In this document: positions 7,464 to 16,450 of the stretch, in pieces
Layout of the letters: each line of letters begins with the position of its first letter
Numbering within the stretch: position 1 is the stretch's first letter
Assembly: GCF_039871655.1 (NCBI RefSeq)
Contig: NZ_JBDPLZ010000001.1
Location: 558,001 to 622,000 of the forward strand
Direction: 5' to 3'
DNA length: 64,000 nt
Source of the DNA: Actinocorallia sp039871655
GTDB lineage: Bacteria; Actinomycetota; Actinomycetes; Streptosporangiales; Streptosporangiaceae
Program-made: the position numbers and the translations under genes
The notes under the pieces: generated by a model
What the model saw: the letters and a program-made list of their open reading frames with translations, nothing else
Told to the model about the DNA's origin: nothing
Databases searched by the model: none

Positions 7464-8801
7464 TCATGCCCTGGCGCGGCGCCGGGAGACGAGGTGGTTG
7501 AGGAACCAGAGCACGACGCCGACGGCCAGCAGGATCCCCGCGCGGGCGTAGACCGCGGCGTCCCGTCCGGTCAGGGGCGAGGCCAGGACCAGGCAGACGA
7601 CCGCGCCCAGCGCGGGCATCCAGGTGGGGGCGCGGAAGTGGGCGTGCTCGACCTTCTCCCGCCTGAGGACGAGCACGCAGACGTTCACCAGCGCGAACAC
7701 CAGCAGGAGCAGCAGGACGGTGGTGTCGGCGAGGCCGCCGATGTCGCCGGTGCTCACCAGGACCACCGCGATGGCGACGGTGAACAGGATGGCCGGCCAG
7801 GGGGTGGCGCGGCGGGCGTGCACCACGCCGAAGACGGGCGGGATGATGCCCTCCCGCGCCATCCCGTACACCAGCCGGGAGGCCATGATCATGTTGATGA
7901 GCGCGGTGTTCCCGACGGCCAGCAGCGCGATCAGCGCGAACAGCTTCGGCGGGAAGGGAACGCCCGCGACCTTCACCACCTCCAGCAGCGGCCCGGTGGA
8001 CTGCTCGAGGGTGCGGGTGTCCACCAGCATCGTGGCGGTGAAGGAGACGGCCAGGTAGATCAGCGCCGTGACGGCCAGACCGCCGAACAGCGCGCGGGGG
8101 AAGTCCCGCTGCGGGTCCTTGGCCTCCTCCGCCAGGTTCACCGAGTCCTCGAAGCCGAGCAGCGCGTAGAAGGCGAGCGCCGTCCCGCCCATGACCCCGA
8201 GGAAGACCCCGTCGGAGGAGTGGAACTCCAGCGCCCGCCCCGGGTCGCCGTCCCCCTGCAGCAGCGCCCACGCCCCGATCGCGATGATCACCAGCAATCC
8301 GAAGGCCTCGATGATCGTGAGCACCACGTTCACCTTGACCGATTCGGAGATCCCGGCGAGGTTCACCAGCGTCACGATGGCCAGGAAGCCCAGCGCGCCC
8401 ACCAGGACCGGGAGCGTGACGAACTCCGCCAGGTAACGTCCCCCGAAGGCCCTGGCCACCGTGCTGGCCGAGGTGATGCCGCTCATCATCACCGCGAACG
8501 CCACCATGAACGTCAGGAACGGGATCCTGAACGCCCGGTTGGTGTACAGCGCCGCCCCGGCCGCCTTGGGGTACTTGCCGACGAGCTCCGCGTAGGCCGT
8601 GGCGGTCAGCGAGGCCAGCACGAACGCCGCGAGGAACGGCACCCAGATCGCCCCGCCGACCTTCCCTGCGACCTGCCCCACCAGCGCGTAGATCCCCGCC
8701 CCGAGGATGTCCCCGATGACGAAGAGCACGAGCACCTTGCGTCCGATGACCCGTTTGAGCCCCCCGACCGGGATCCGCCCCTCGGCGATCGTCTCTTCCA
8801 T
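7464..8801 (-). CDS. APC-family amino acid permease
   Basis: 445 aa with about 12 predicted membrane helices. The first helix has the APC signature (GDILGAGIYALVGQVAG), and GFEDSVNLAEEAKDPQRDFPRAL is the conserved helix 6 and loop. These secondary transporters import amino acids or related amines with protons or by exchange. The ATG at 8801 has GGGAG 6 nt upstream. A perfect 12-bp hairpin (8847-8875) lies in the leader. Substrate unknown. Confidence 0.9.
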   Translation of the reverse strand: MEETIAEGRIPVGGLKRVIGRKVLVLFVIGDILGAGIYALVGQVAGKVGGAIWVPFLAAFVLASLTATAYAELVGKYPKAAGAALYTNRAFRIPFLTFMVAFAVMMSGITSASTVARAFGGRYLAEFVTLPVLVGALGFLAIVTLVNLAGISESVKVNVVLTIIEAFGLLVIIAIGAWALLQGDGDPGRALEFHSSDGVFLGVMGGTALAFYALLGFEDSVNLAEEAKDPQRDFPRALFGGLAVTALIYLAVSFTATMLVDTRTLEQSTGPLLEVVKVAGVPFPPKLFALIALLAVGNTALINMIMASRLVYGMAREGIIPPVFGVVHARRATPWPAILFTVAIAVVLVSTGDIGGLADTTVLLLLLVFALVNVCVLVLRREKVEHAHFRAPTWMPALGAVVCLVLASPLTGRDAAVYARAGILLAVGVVLWFLNHLVSRRRARA

Positions 8802-9200
8802 CACGCTCCCACTCGCAGGCCACCGTCTCACCGGAGATCATCCCGTGTGCCGGTCCTCCCCTGGAGGACCGGCACCCAACCCGGGGTGAACCACGAGCGA
8901 CCCTACGGGGCGTCAGGCCGTCGCGGACTTCAACGCAGGTCCCGCCGCCGGAACGCGACCAGACCCACGGCCGCCGCGACCCCCCCACGGCGGCCCCGCG
9001 CCGTCCGGTGGCGGCACCGACCGTGTAGACGAGGTGCCTCGGAGATTCCGGACAGCTTCACCGTGGCCGAAAGCCGAGGTCAACGGTTACGTGGAAACAG
9101 CGAACAGGCCGGACGCCCGAAGTTACGCTTCGCCGCAGAGCGTGAGCACGTGAGTGCTCGCTCCCCGCGACATTCGCCGTCTCGCGCCGGAGGACACCGC
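8802..9200. other. Intergenic region between permease and XRE regulator
   Basis: About 400 bases between two divergent genes. It holds a 12-bp perfect hairpin (8847-8875), the promoter regions of both genes and the ribosome site GGAGGA of the XRE gene. I see no supported gene in it. Confidence 0.5.
8847..8875. repeat. Perfect 12-bp inverted repeat in permease leader
   Basis: Arms GTGCCGGTCCTC (8847-8858) and GAGGACCGGCAC (8864-8875) enclose 5 nt. There is no T-tract on either side, so it is not a clear intrinsic terminator. It could be a leader-RNA structure of the permease or a protein-binding site. Confidence 0.5.
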
Positions 9201-10046
9201 ATGGCTCCCGCTTCCTACGAGTCCGACCCCGACGCCCTGCGCGCCCATTTCGCGATCGAGCTCCGGCGGCTGCGCACCCGGGCCGGCCTGTCCATGAACC
9301 AGCTCGCCCAGGCCATCGGCTGCACCCCGCAATGGATCTACCAGATGGAACAGGTCGACAAGGCCGTCCCCGAACAGACCGCCCTCGACTTCGACACGTA
9401 CTTCAAGACCGAAGGCTGGGAGGAGAGCGACGGGCTGTTCGTACGGATCTACCGGGCGATTCAGCGAGCAGGCCGCCGCCGCGTACTGCTGCCTGGTTTC
9501 GAGGCGTACTTGCAGCACGAAGCCGAAGCTATCGGCATCCGATACTTCTCAGCGCAACTCGTCCCTGGGCTGCTCCAAATCGAGGGCTATGCCCGCGCCC
9601 TCATGGACCCGGGTGAACCTGCAGAAACGCTAGATGCCCGAGTTTCCGGACGCATGAAGCGCCAGGCTATCTTCGACCGGCCCAAACCGCCGAGACTGAC
9701 GTGTGTCCTAGACGAATCAGTGCTCCGCCGACCGATTGGCGGTCCTCAGGTCATGTTCGATCAGATCGATCACCTCATCAAAATGTCACGGCTTCCCCAC
9801 GTCTCAGTGCGTCTGATGCCTTTCGAAAGGGTCACGCCACCTGCACTGGTCGGCAACTTCATGCTGCTCAGCTTTGCGAAGGGAACCGACCTGCTCTACA
9901 CCGAAGCAGGCGGTGTCGGCAATCTGACGGAGTGCAAGGAGACGGTCTTCAAAGCCGAGGTAGATTTCGACACGGTGATGGGTGAGGCTCTGTCTCAAAC
10001 AGAGTCCATCGAGTTGATGGGCCGGGCCCAAAAGGAGTTCCAATGA
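9201..10046 (+). CDS. XRE-family HTH regulator with DUF5753 domain
   Basis: 281 aa. An N-terminal helix-turn-helix (ELRRLRTRAGLSMNQLAQA ... WIYQMEQ, about residues 14-54) is followed by the DUF5753 domain (ARALMDPGEP ... GNFMLLSF ... YTEAGG). These WhiJ-like regulators are numerous in differentiating actinomycetes and usually act with a small DUF397 protein, encoded next with an ATGA overlap. They have been linked to developmental control, but the target here is unknown. The second half (about 9540-10040) is lower in GC than the neighbours, hinting at recent acquisition. Ribosome site GGAGGA precedes the ATG. Confidence 0.9.
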   Translation: MAPASYESDPDALRAHFAIELRRLRTRAGLSMNQLAQAIGCTPQWIYQMEQVDKAVPEQTALDFDTYFKTEGWEESDGLFVRIYRAIQRAGRRRVLLPGFEAYLQHEAEAIGIRYFSAQLVPGLLQIEGYARALMDPGEPAETLDARVSGRMKRQAIFDRPKPPRLTCVLDESVLRRPIGGPQVMFDQIDHLIKMSRLPHVSVRLMPFERVTPPALVGNFMLLSFAKGTDLLYTEAGGVGNLTECKETVFKAEVDFDTVMGEALSQTESIELMGRAQKEFQ

Positions 10047-10243
10047 GCAGCCTGAATCATGCGACGCTTCGATGGCGCAAGAGTAGCCACAGCGGCGGGA
10101 ACGGCGGCGAATGCGTCGAGATCGCCGCCGCCGCGGGCCGTCTCCTCGTCCGCGACTCCAAGAACCCCGCCGGGACGGTCATGTCCTTCCGAAGCGAAGC
10201 TCTCGGAGCCCTGTTCAGCGGGATCCGCGCCCACGAGCGCTGA
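10043..10243 (+). CDS. DUF397 protein, partner of the XRE regulator
   Basis: 66 aa, the full usual length of DUF397. The hallmark WRKSSHSGGNGGECVEIA is present, then VRDSKNPAG and a closing F...L. The start overlaps the regulator stop (ATGA), so the two are coupled. In known pairs the small protein modulates the XRE/DUF5753 regulator, probably by direct binding; the mechanism is still poorly described. Confidence 0.9.
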   Translation: MSSLNHATLRWRKSSHSGGNGGECVEIAAAAGRLLVRDSKNPAGTVMSFRSEALGALFSGIRAHER

Positions 10244-10409
10244 CAACGGATCCCGTCGCCCTACGGAAGGCGAGACGGCTCTGAGTACCGCGTCCAGTAG
10301 AAACGGCAATGCTCTTCCGTATTTCACAGCTCAGTAGGCGATGTCCCTCTGTCCGAGCGCGAGCGCTCTCCCCGTGACCCGGGGACGGCAGGATGGGAGC
10401 GTGGACCAA

Positions 10410-10718
10410 ATGGAGGACTACGCGGAGCTGGTGCTGGGGCTGGTGGAGCGGATCCCTGCGGGGCGCGTCATGACGTACGGTGACGTGGCCGAGTATCTGG
10501 GAGCCGGAGGGCCTCGGCAGGTGGGGCGGGTGATGGCGACGCACGGGGGCGGGGTGCCGTGGTGGCGGGTGATCCGGGCGGACGGGCGGATGCTCCCCGG
10601 GCACGAGGCGCGGGCGCGGGACGCCTATGCCAGGGAGGGCACGCCGCTGCGCGGGGAGGACCGCGTCGACCTGCGGCGCGCCCGCTGGGAGGGGCCCCTG
10701 CCGGCGGAGGGGCCGTGA
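10410..10718 (+). CDS. Alkyltransferase-like (ATL) DNA repair protein, MGMT fold
   Basis: About 102 aa: YAELVLGLVERIPAGRVMTYGDVAEYLG then PRQVGRVMA and VPWWRVIRADG. The fold is that of O6-alkylguanine-DNA alkyltransferase, but the active-site PCHR is PWWR, so the acceptor cysteine is absent. ATL proteins bind O6-alkylguanine and bulky adducts, flip the base and hand the lesion to nucleotide-excision repair. The start is uncertain between ATG 10410 and GTG 10401; GGAG at 10396-10399 suits either. The serine hydrolase gene follows after 25 nt. Confidence 0.85.
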   Translation: MEDYAELVLGLVERIPAGRVMTYGDVAEYLGAGGPRQVGRVMATHGGGVPWWRVIRADGRMLPGHEARARDAYAREGTPLRGEDRVDLRRARWEGPLPAEGP

Positions 10719-10743
10719 GCGGCCTCCGGAGGGGCGGGCCCGC

Positions 10744-11646
10744 ATGATCCTCAGGCGGGTGGCGCTGGGCGCCGTGCTCGTCGCCGCGCTGGCGTTCGGG
10801 GGGCCGGACGGCGGGACGCCCCTGCTGGAGGCGGTCAGGCCCGAGGTGGCCGTGGCCGAGGCGCCAGAGCCCCCGAAGGTCGAGGTCCAGCCGAGGGCGC
10901 TCGACTCCGAGGGGCTCGACCGCAGGCTGAAGAAGTACCTGGCGGGGCGGGCCAGCGGCGCCGGGATCATGGTGGTGGACCGGGTGACGGGCCTGTCCTA
11001 CGGGTTCCGGCGCGACGAGGAGTTCGTCACCGCCAGCGCGGCCAAGCTCGACATCCTCATGGTGCTGCTGCAGCGGCGCCAGAAGGCCGGGGAGAAGCTC
11101 AGCGCGGACGAGAGGTACGACGCCGGGATCATGATCCGGGAGTCGGACAACAAGTCCGCCGACCGCCTCTTCCTCAGAGCCGGGGGCGCGACGTCCATCA
11201 ACGCCGTCAACCGCCGTTCCTTCGGGTTGAAGCACACCACCGCGATCGACGCCCAGTGCCTGGACCTGCTGTGCTGGAGCCTGACCTCCACCACTCCGGC
11301 CGACCAGGTGCGGCTGCTGCAGAGGCTGTTCACCGGCCCCCTCAGCGAGGCGAACCGCGGGTTCGTCCTCGACCTCATGCGCGAGGTCATCGAGGAGCAG
11401 AGGTGGGGTGTGGGCGCCGGCGCGCTCGAGGGCGACGCCGTCTACAACAAGAACGGGTGGATGACGCACCAGCGTGACGGCGACCGCTGGGCCGTCAACA
11501 GCGTCGGCCGGATCGAGGGCCACGGCCATGACCTGCTCGTGGCGGTGATGACCAGCCACAACCCGTCCATGGGTTATGGGATCACCACCGCCGAGCGTCT
11601 CGTCACCGAGGTGGCCGACGCCTTCCGGGAGACGACCGGCCCTTAG
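10744..11646 (+). CDS. Secreted class A beta-lactamase-related serine hydrolase
   Basis: 300 aa with a Sec-type signal (RRVALGAVLVAALAFGG). The class A beta-lactamase motifs are recognisable: SAAK (the SxxK nucleophile) within TASAAKLDI, SDN in RESDNKSAD, and KNG at YNKNGWM in place of KTG. Related actinobacterial proteins are annotated as beta-lactamase-like or peptidoglycan-acting hydrolases; true antibiotic resistance cannot be claimed. The last bases overlap the convergent MMPL gene by 4 nt. Confidence 0.8.
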   Translation: MILRRVALGAVLVAALAFGGPDGGTPLLEAVRPEVAVAEAPEPPKVEVQPRALDSEGLDRRLKKYLAGRASGAGIMVVDRVTGLSYGFRRDEEFVTASAAKLDILMVLLQRRQKAGEKLSADERYDAGIMIRESDNKSADRLFLRAGGATSINAVNRRSFGLKHTTAIDAQCLDLLCWSLTSTTPADQVRLLQRLFTGPLSEANRGFVLDLMREVIEEQRWGVGAGALEGDAVYNKNGWMTHQRDGDRWAVNSVGRIEGHGHDLLVAVMTSHNPSMGYGITTAERLVTEVADAFRETTGP

Positions 11647-13766
11647 ACGGCCGCCGGTTCGCGGACCTCGGCCGGCTCGTCCTCCTCCCGGATGCCGTAG
11701 CGGGCGTACAGGCGTTTGAGCGGGCCGGGCGCCCACCAGTTGGCGCCGCCCAGCAGCCGCATCGTGGCCGGGACGAGCAGCACCCGGATGATCGTCGCGT
11801 CCACCACGACGGCGATGAACATGCCGACGCCGGTGAGCTTCATGAACGTGATGCCGGAGGTGGCGAACGCGCCGACCACGACGACGAACAGCAGCGCGGC
11901 GCTCGTGATGATCGATCCGGTGCGCTGCAGGCCGGTCGCGACCGCCTCGGTGTTGTCGCCGGTCAGGTCGTACTGCTCGCGGACGCGGGAGAGCAGGAAC
12001 ACCTCGTAGTCCATGGAGATGCCGAACAGCATGGCGAGCATGAGGATCGGCATGGCGGGGGCGATGTCGCCGGTGACGGTGAAGTCCAGCAGGCCGGAGA
12101 AGTGGCCGTCCTGGAAGATCCAGACGATCGCCCCGAAGGTCGCGGTCAGGGACAGCAGGTTCATCAGGATGGCCTTCAGCGGCAGGACGAGCGAGCCGAA
12201 CGCCAGGAAGAGCAGGATGAACGTGGCGATGCCGACGAACAGGGCGAGCGGCACCAGGTTGTCGCCGAGGCTGGCGAGCTGGTCCTCCAGGGTGGCGGTG
12301 GCCCCGCCGACGTAGGTGTCGCCGGGGGCGGGCACGGCCCGGACCTCGCGCACCAGGTCCCGCACCTCGGACGAGTAGGGATCCCCGTCGTAGGTGAGCC
12401 GGATGCGGGTGAGGTCCCCCGACGTCCCGACGATCGTCCCGCCGGTCACGCCCTCGACCTTGGTGAGCTCGGCCAGGTACGGCTCCGCCGGGGCTCCCTT
12501 GACGACGACGTCGATGGGGCTGACGGCGCTGCTCTGGAAGTCCGCCTCGAGGACCTCGGCGACGGCGCGGGTCTCGGTGCCCTCCGGCAGCACCCTGGTG
12601 TCGACTCCGCCCCAGTTGATGCGCAGGAACGGCGCGCCCAGCACCAGCAGCAGCGCCACGACGGAGAGGCTGACCACGACGGGCCTGCGCATGACGCCCT
12701 GGGCGATGCGCTGCCAGTGTTCGCCTCCGCCGGTCTGGCCGGTCTTCTTCGCCTTGCGGGAGCGGACCTTCGGGCCGAGGACGGCCAGGAGCGCGGGCAG
12801 CACCACCACGGCCGCGAGCATCGCCACCAGGACGGTCGCGACGCCGCCCATGCCCATGGACCGCAGGAACAGCTGCTCGAACAAAAGCAGCCCGGCCAGG
12901 GAGACCGCGACGGTCACGCCGGAGACCGCGACGGTGCGCCCGGCGGTGCCCATCGTGCGGACGACGGCCGTCTCGACGTCCCCGTCGGACCGGGCGAGCT
13001 CCTCGCGGAACCGCCACACCATGAACAGCCCGTAGTCGATGGCCAGGCCCATGCCGAGGAAGGTGGTGATGCTGATCGAGAACGTCGAGACGTCGGTGAA
13101 GTACGTCAGGACGTGCAGGGCGGTGAAGGATCCGAGGATCGCCACGCCGCCGATGACCAGCGGCAGGGAGGCCGCGACCAGCCCGCCGAAGATGATCAGC
13201 AGCAGGACGAGCAGGACCGGCATGGAGATGGTCTCGGCGAAGGCGATGTCGGAGGAGACGCGCGAGTTGATGGCGTCCTCGGTGACGACCTGCCCGCCGA
13301 GCCGCACCTGGAGCCCCTGCGCGTCGCGCAGCTTCGGTTCGAGTTCGGTGAAGGTGTCGGTGCGCTCCTGCGGGGTCTTCCCCGCCAGGTTGAGGACCGC
13401 GTAGGTGGAGGTCCTGTCCTCGCTCACGAACTGCGGCGAGCCGGTGGACCAGTAGGTGGCGGTGCTGACGACCGCGTCCTTGGGCAGTGCGGCCAGGGAC
13501 GCGGTCACCGCGTCCTTGACGGCCGGGTCGTCGACGTCGCGTCCCGAGTACAGGACGACGACGTCGGGTTCGGAGCGGCCGAAGCCGTCCTCGATGAGCT
13601 GGGCCGCCTTGTGGCTGTCACTGCCGGGGGTGTCGAAGCCGCCCGCCGTGGTGACCGCGCCGAACACCCCCGTTCCCCAGACTCCGAAGAACAGGACGGC
13701 CGCCAGGGAGAGCCAGAGGATGAGTTTGCGCCGTCGGTAGACGAGCCGCCCCCAGGTCTCGAACAT
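11643..13766 (-). CDS. MMPL/RND-family transporter
   Basis: 707 aa with two repeated halves, each with one helix, a large extracytoplasmic domain and a block of helices (for example ITTFLGMGLAIDYGLFMVWRFR and MLAMLFGISMDYEVFLLSRVRE), the MMPL signature. Such proteins export lipids, siderophores or drugs using proton force. The ATG at 13766 has AGGGA upstream. The divergent TetR gene across a 120-bp AT-rich region probably represses it. The stop overlaps the convergent hydrolase. Confidence 0.9.
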   Translation of the reverse strand: MFETWGRLVYRRRKLILWLSLAAVLFFGVWGTGVFGAVTTAGGFDTPGSDSHKAAQLIEDGFGRSEPDVVVLYSGRDVDDPAVKDAVTASLAALPKDAVVSTATYWSTGSPQFVSEDRTSTYAVLNLAGKTPQERTDTFTELEPKLRDAQGLQVRLGGQVVTEDAINSRVSSDIAFAETISMPVLLVLLLIIFGGLVAASLPLVIGGVAILGSFTALHVLTYFTDVSTFSISITTFLGMGLAIDYGLFMVWRFREELARSDGDVETAVVRTMGTAGRTVAVSGVTVAVSLAGLLLFEQLFLRSMGMGGVATVLVAMLAAVVVLPALLAVLGPKVRSRKAKKTGQTGGGEHWQRIAQGVMRRPVVVSLSVVALLLVLGAPFLRINWGGVDTRVLPEGTETRAVAEVLEADFQSSAVSPIDVVVKGAPAEPYLAELTKVEGVTGGTIVGTSGDLTRIRLTYDGDPYSSEVRDLVREVRAVPAPGDTYVGGATATLEDQLASLGDNLVPLALFVGIATFILLFLAFGSLVLPLKAILMNLLSLTATFGAIVWIFQDGHFSGLLDFTVTGDIAPAMPILMLAMLFGISMDYEVFLLSRVREQYDLTGDNTEAVATGLQRTGSIITSAALLFVVVVGAFATSGITFMKLTGVGMFIAVVVDATIIRVLLVPATMRLLGGANWWAPGPLKRLYARYGIREEDEPAEVREPAAV

Positions 13767-13797
13767 CCTCGATCCCTTCGTGACTATCGACAACTTT

Positions 13798-13832
13798 GGT
13801 TAATGCCGTTTACTTAACGTACGGTGTTAACC
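13798..13832. promoter_or_regulatory. AT-rich divergent promoter with candidate operator
   Basis: GGTTAA (13798-13803) and TTAACC (13827-13832) bracket TTAACGTACGG, giving an imperfect inverted repeat in an AT-rich patch between the MMPL and TetR genes. This position suits the TetR operator, but the symmetry is poor and the exact site uncertain. Confidence 0.4.
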
Positions 13833-13887
13833 GTCTCTTGTCGGGAAGGTACGGTCAATGCGAGTTAGGTCACACCAGGAGGAGTCA

Positions 13888-14583
13888 GTGGGCACGGGAC
13901 GGCGGGAGCGGCTGCGGGCCGCGACGATCGCGGAGATCACCCAGACCGCCCGGCGGCTCCTGGTCGAGCAGGGCGCCGAGGCGGTCACCCTGCGGGCGAT
14001 CGCCCGGGAGATGGGCATGACGGCGCCCGCCCTCTACCGCTACTTCCCCAGCCACGAGGACCTGCTCCGGCATCTGATCGGCGACCTGTACAACGACCTC
14101 ACCGGCAGCCTCGTCGCCCGGCTGGAGGCCGTCGCCTCCCAGGACATCGAGACCAGGTTCCGGACCGCGGGCCACTGGTTCCGGCGCTGGTCCCTGGACC
14201 ACCCCCGCGAGTACGGCCTGATGTTCGGCGCGCCCTTCCCCCGGCCCGAGGGCTCAGACCCGCGCGACTACGCCGAAGAGTGCGGCGCCCGGTTCGGCAT
14301 GACGTTCCTGGCGCTGTTCCAGGAGCTGTGGGCGCAGAAGCCGTTCCCGATCGTCCCCGACGAGCGCATCGACCCGGGCCTGCGCGCCCAGCTCACCGCA
14401 TACCGCGAGAGCATGCAGATCCCCCTGCCGCTGGGCTGCCTGCTGGTCTACCTGCAGTGCTGGGTCCTGCTGCAGGGCGCGGTCAGCCTGGAGGTCTTCG
14501 GCCACCTGGAGTTCGCCCTGCCCGACGCCGAGCCGCTCTTCGCCCTGACCCTCGACGACATCGCCCTGCGCCTGGGCTTTTAG
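13888..14583 (+). CDS. TetR-family regulator of the MMPL transporter
   Basis: 231 aa. The N-terminus has the TetR HTH (IAEITQTARRLLVEQGAEAVTLRAIAREMGMTAPALYRYF), and the C-terminal domain contains HPREYGLMFGAPFP typical of the WHG-type (TetR_C_13) ligand domain. The GTG at 13888 follows AGGAGG by 5 nt. It is divergent from the MMPL transporter and presumably controls it. Its stop overlaps the convergent ku stop by 4 nt. Confidence 0.85.
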   Translation: MGTGRRERLRAATIAEITQTARRLLVEQGAEAVTLRAIAREMGMTAPALYRYFPSHEDLLRHLIGDLYNDLTGSLVARLEAVASQDIETRFRTAGHWFRRWSLDHPREYGLMFGAPFPRPEGSDPRDYAEECGARFGMTFLALFQELWAQKPFPIVPDERIDPGLRAQLTAYRESMQIPLPLGCLLVYLQCWVLLQGAVSLEVFGHLEFALPDAEPLFALTLDDIALRLGF

Positions 14584-15419
14584 GCCGTCTTCCGGCGGGA
14601 GGTCTTCTTGGGGGGCTTCTCCTCCTCCGCGGCGCCCTTGGCCGCGCTCCGGCCCTTCTTGGCGGCCTCGACGCTGGCGCGCAGCGCGGACAGCAGGTCG
14701 GTGGCGGCGGGCTGCTCGGCCTCCGCGGGCTGGACCACCTCGCGGCCCTCGGCCTTGGCCTCGACGACGTCCAGCAGCGCCTCGCGGTAGACGTCCTTGT
14801 ACTCGTCGGGATCGAAGTCGGCCCGCATGCTCTCGATCAGCGAGGTGGCCATGGCCAGCTCCTGCGGCCGGACGTCGATCTTCTCGGTGAGGAAGGGGAA
14901 GTCGGCGGCGCGGATCTCGTCCGGCCACAACATGGTCTCCAGGACGAACACCCCCTCCCTGACCCGCAGCGTGCCCAGCGCCTCACGGGAGCGCAGCGCG
15001 ACCTTCACCACCGCGACCTGCCCCGACCCCGACAGCGCGTCGCGCAGCAGGACGTAGGGTTTGGCGCCCATCGGGTCGGGCTCCAGGTAGTAGGTCTTGC
15101 TGAAGTAGATGGGATCGACCTGCTCCAGCGGGGTGAACTGCAGCACCTCGATCCGGTGGGACGTGGTGAGCGGCAGGTCGGCGAGGTCCTCGTCGGTCAG
15201 CACGACCATCTCGCCGGTCGCCAGTTCGTAGCCCTTGGCGACGTCGGCGAAGGGCACCTCCTGGCCGCACACCTGGCAGACGCGCTTGTACCTGATCCGC
15301 CCGCCGTCCTCGCGGTGGACCTGGTGGAACGACACGTCGCGCTGCTCGGTGGCCGAGTACAGCTTGACGGGGATGGTCACGAGCCCGAACGAGACGGCGC
15401 CCTTCCAGATGCTGCGCAT
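14580..15419 (-). CDS. ku: Ku DNA end-binding protein (bacterial NHEJ)
   Basis: 279 aa. Starts MRSIWKGAVSFGLVTIPVKLYSA, with GYELATGEMVVLTDEDL and ETMLWPDEIR, all typical of bacterial Ku. The homodimer threads onto double-strand break ends and recruits LigD. The C-terminal tail is Lys/Arg/Ala-rich (about the last 35 residues), as in other actinobacterial Ku proteins, and probably helps DNA binding. It is divergent from the LigD genes with only 59 bp between, so one shared control region is likely. Confidence 0.95.
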   Translation of the reverse strand: MRSIWKGAVSFGLVTIPVKLYSATEQRDVSFHQVHREDGGRIRYKRVCQVCGQEVPFADVAKGYELATGEMVVLTDEDLADLPLTTSHRIEVLQFTPLEQVDPIYFSKTYYLEPDPMGAKPYVLLRDALSGSGQVAVVKVALRSREALGTLRVREGVFVLETMLWPDEIRAADFPFLTEKIDVRPQELAMATSLIESMRADFDPDEYKDVYREALLDVVEAKAEGREVVQPAEAEQPAATDLLSALRASVEAAKKGRSAAKGAAEEEKPPKKTSRRKTA

Positions 15420-15478
15420 ACCGGGCCCGTACCCAGGGCACAGGGGTTCGATTCGGACAGCGGGGTACGAACATCACC

Positions 15479-16450
15479 GTGGACGTGATCGAACCCATGC
15501 TCGCCGTCTCCGGGGGACTGCCCGACGATCCGGAGAACTGGGCCCTTGAACTCAAGTGGGACGGGGTCCGCGCGCTGGCCGAGGTGGCCTTCGGGGAGGT
15601 CCGCGTGTACGCGCGGCGCGGCGTCCTCATCACCTCGACCTACCCCGAGCTGAGCGCGCTGGCCGACCTGCTCGCCGGGCACCGCGCCGTCCTGGACGGG
15701 GAGGTCGTCGCGTTCGCCGACGGCAAGCCGTCCTTCGAGCGGCTGCAGCGCAGGATGCACGTCCCGCACCCCCCGCCGCGCCTGGTCCGCTCCGTGCCGG
15801 TCCGGTACGTGGTCTTCGACCTGCTGAAACTGGACGGCATGTCGCTGCTGGACCTGCCCTACGTCCAGCGCCGCGCCCTCCTGGAGGACCTGGAGCTGGC
15901 CGCCGGCCCGATCGAGGTCCCGCCCTACCTCCCGGCCGCCGACCGGGAGCAGGTCGAGGAACTGCTGGCCTACACCGCGCAGGAGGAGCTGGAGGGCCTG
16001 ATCGCCAAAAGGCTCGACTCGCGCTACCGGCCCGGGAGGCGGGTCGCCGACTGGCAGAAGATCAAGAACTTCCGCTCCCAGGAGGTCGTGGTCGTCGGCT
16101 GGCGCCCCGGCCAGGGCCGCAGGGAGGGCACGCTCGGCTCGCTGCTGCTCGGCGTCCACGTCCGGGGGCGGCTGCGGTACGCCGGGCACGTGGGCACCGG
16201 ATTCGACGACGCCATGCTCGACGACCTGACGGCCCGCCTCGGGCCGCTGGAGCGCCCGGACTGGCCGTGCGAGGGCGATCCCCCCTGGGAGGTGGCCAGG
16301 GACGCCCACTGGGTCGAGCCGGTCCTGGTCGGCGAGGTCGCCTTCACCGAGTGGACCGCCGATGGACGGGTCCGCCACCCGTCCTGGCGGGGCCTGCGCT
16401 CGGACAAGGACCCCCGCGAGGTCATCGCCCTGCGGGAAGGAGCCGCATGA
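15479..16450 (+). CDS. ligD: ATP-dependent DNA ligase (LigD ligase-domain protein)
   Basis: 323 aa, corresponding only to the ligase module of LigD. Motif I is ELKWDGVRA, with the adenylated Lys. DGEVVAF (motif III), GLIAKRLDSRY (motif IV) and DWQKIK (motif V) follow, then the OB-fold. It seals the nick in non-homologous end joining with Ku. In Mycobacterium or Pseudomonas LigD the ligase, polymerase and nuclease are fused; here the polymerase is a separate gene that overlaps by ATGA. The GTG start at 15479 lacks a strong ribosome site; GTG 15485 and ATG 15497 are alternatives. Confidence 0.9.
   Translation: MDVIEPMLAVSGGLPDDPENWALELKWDGVRALAEVAFGEVRVYARRGVLITSTYPELSALADLLAGHRAVLDGEVVAFADGKPSFERLQRRMHVPHPPPRLVRSVPVRYVVFDLLKLDGMSLLDLPYVQRRALLEDLELAAGPIEVPPYLPAADREQVEELLAYTAQEELEGLIAKRLDSRYRPGRRVADWQKIKNFRSQEVVVVGWRPGQGRREGTLGSLLLGVHVRGRLRYAGHVGTGFDDAMLDDLTARLGPLERPDWPCEGDPPWEVARDAHWVEPVLVGEVAFTEWTADGRVRHPSWRGLRSDKDPREVIALREGAA

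Noticed and set aside
10468..13017. An 849-codon minus-strand frame
   Set aside because: Shadow of the MMPL, serine hydrolase and ATL genes in another frame; Arg/Gly/His-rich and not protein-like.
12102..13817. A 571-codon plus-strand frame antisense to MMPL
   Set aside because: Composition (Asp/Gly/Gln/His-rich) and lack of ribosome site show a shadow of the real gene.
16447..16450. A frameshift splitting one LigD into two
   Set aside because: Both modules are complete, with a ribosome site and ATGA overlap; this split arrangement is known in actinobacteria.
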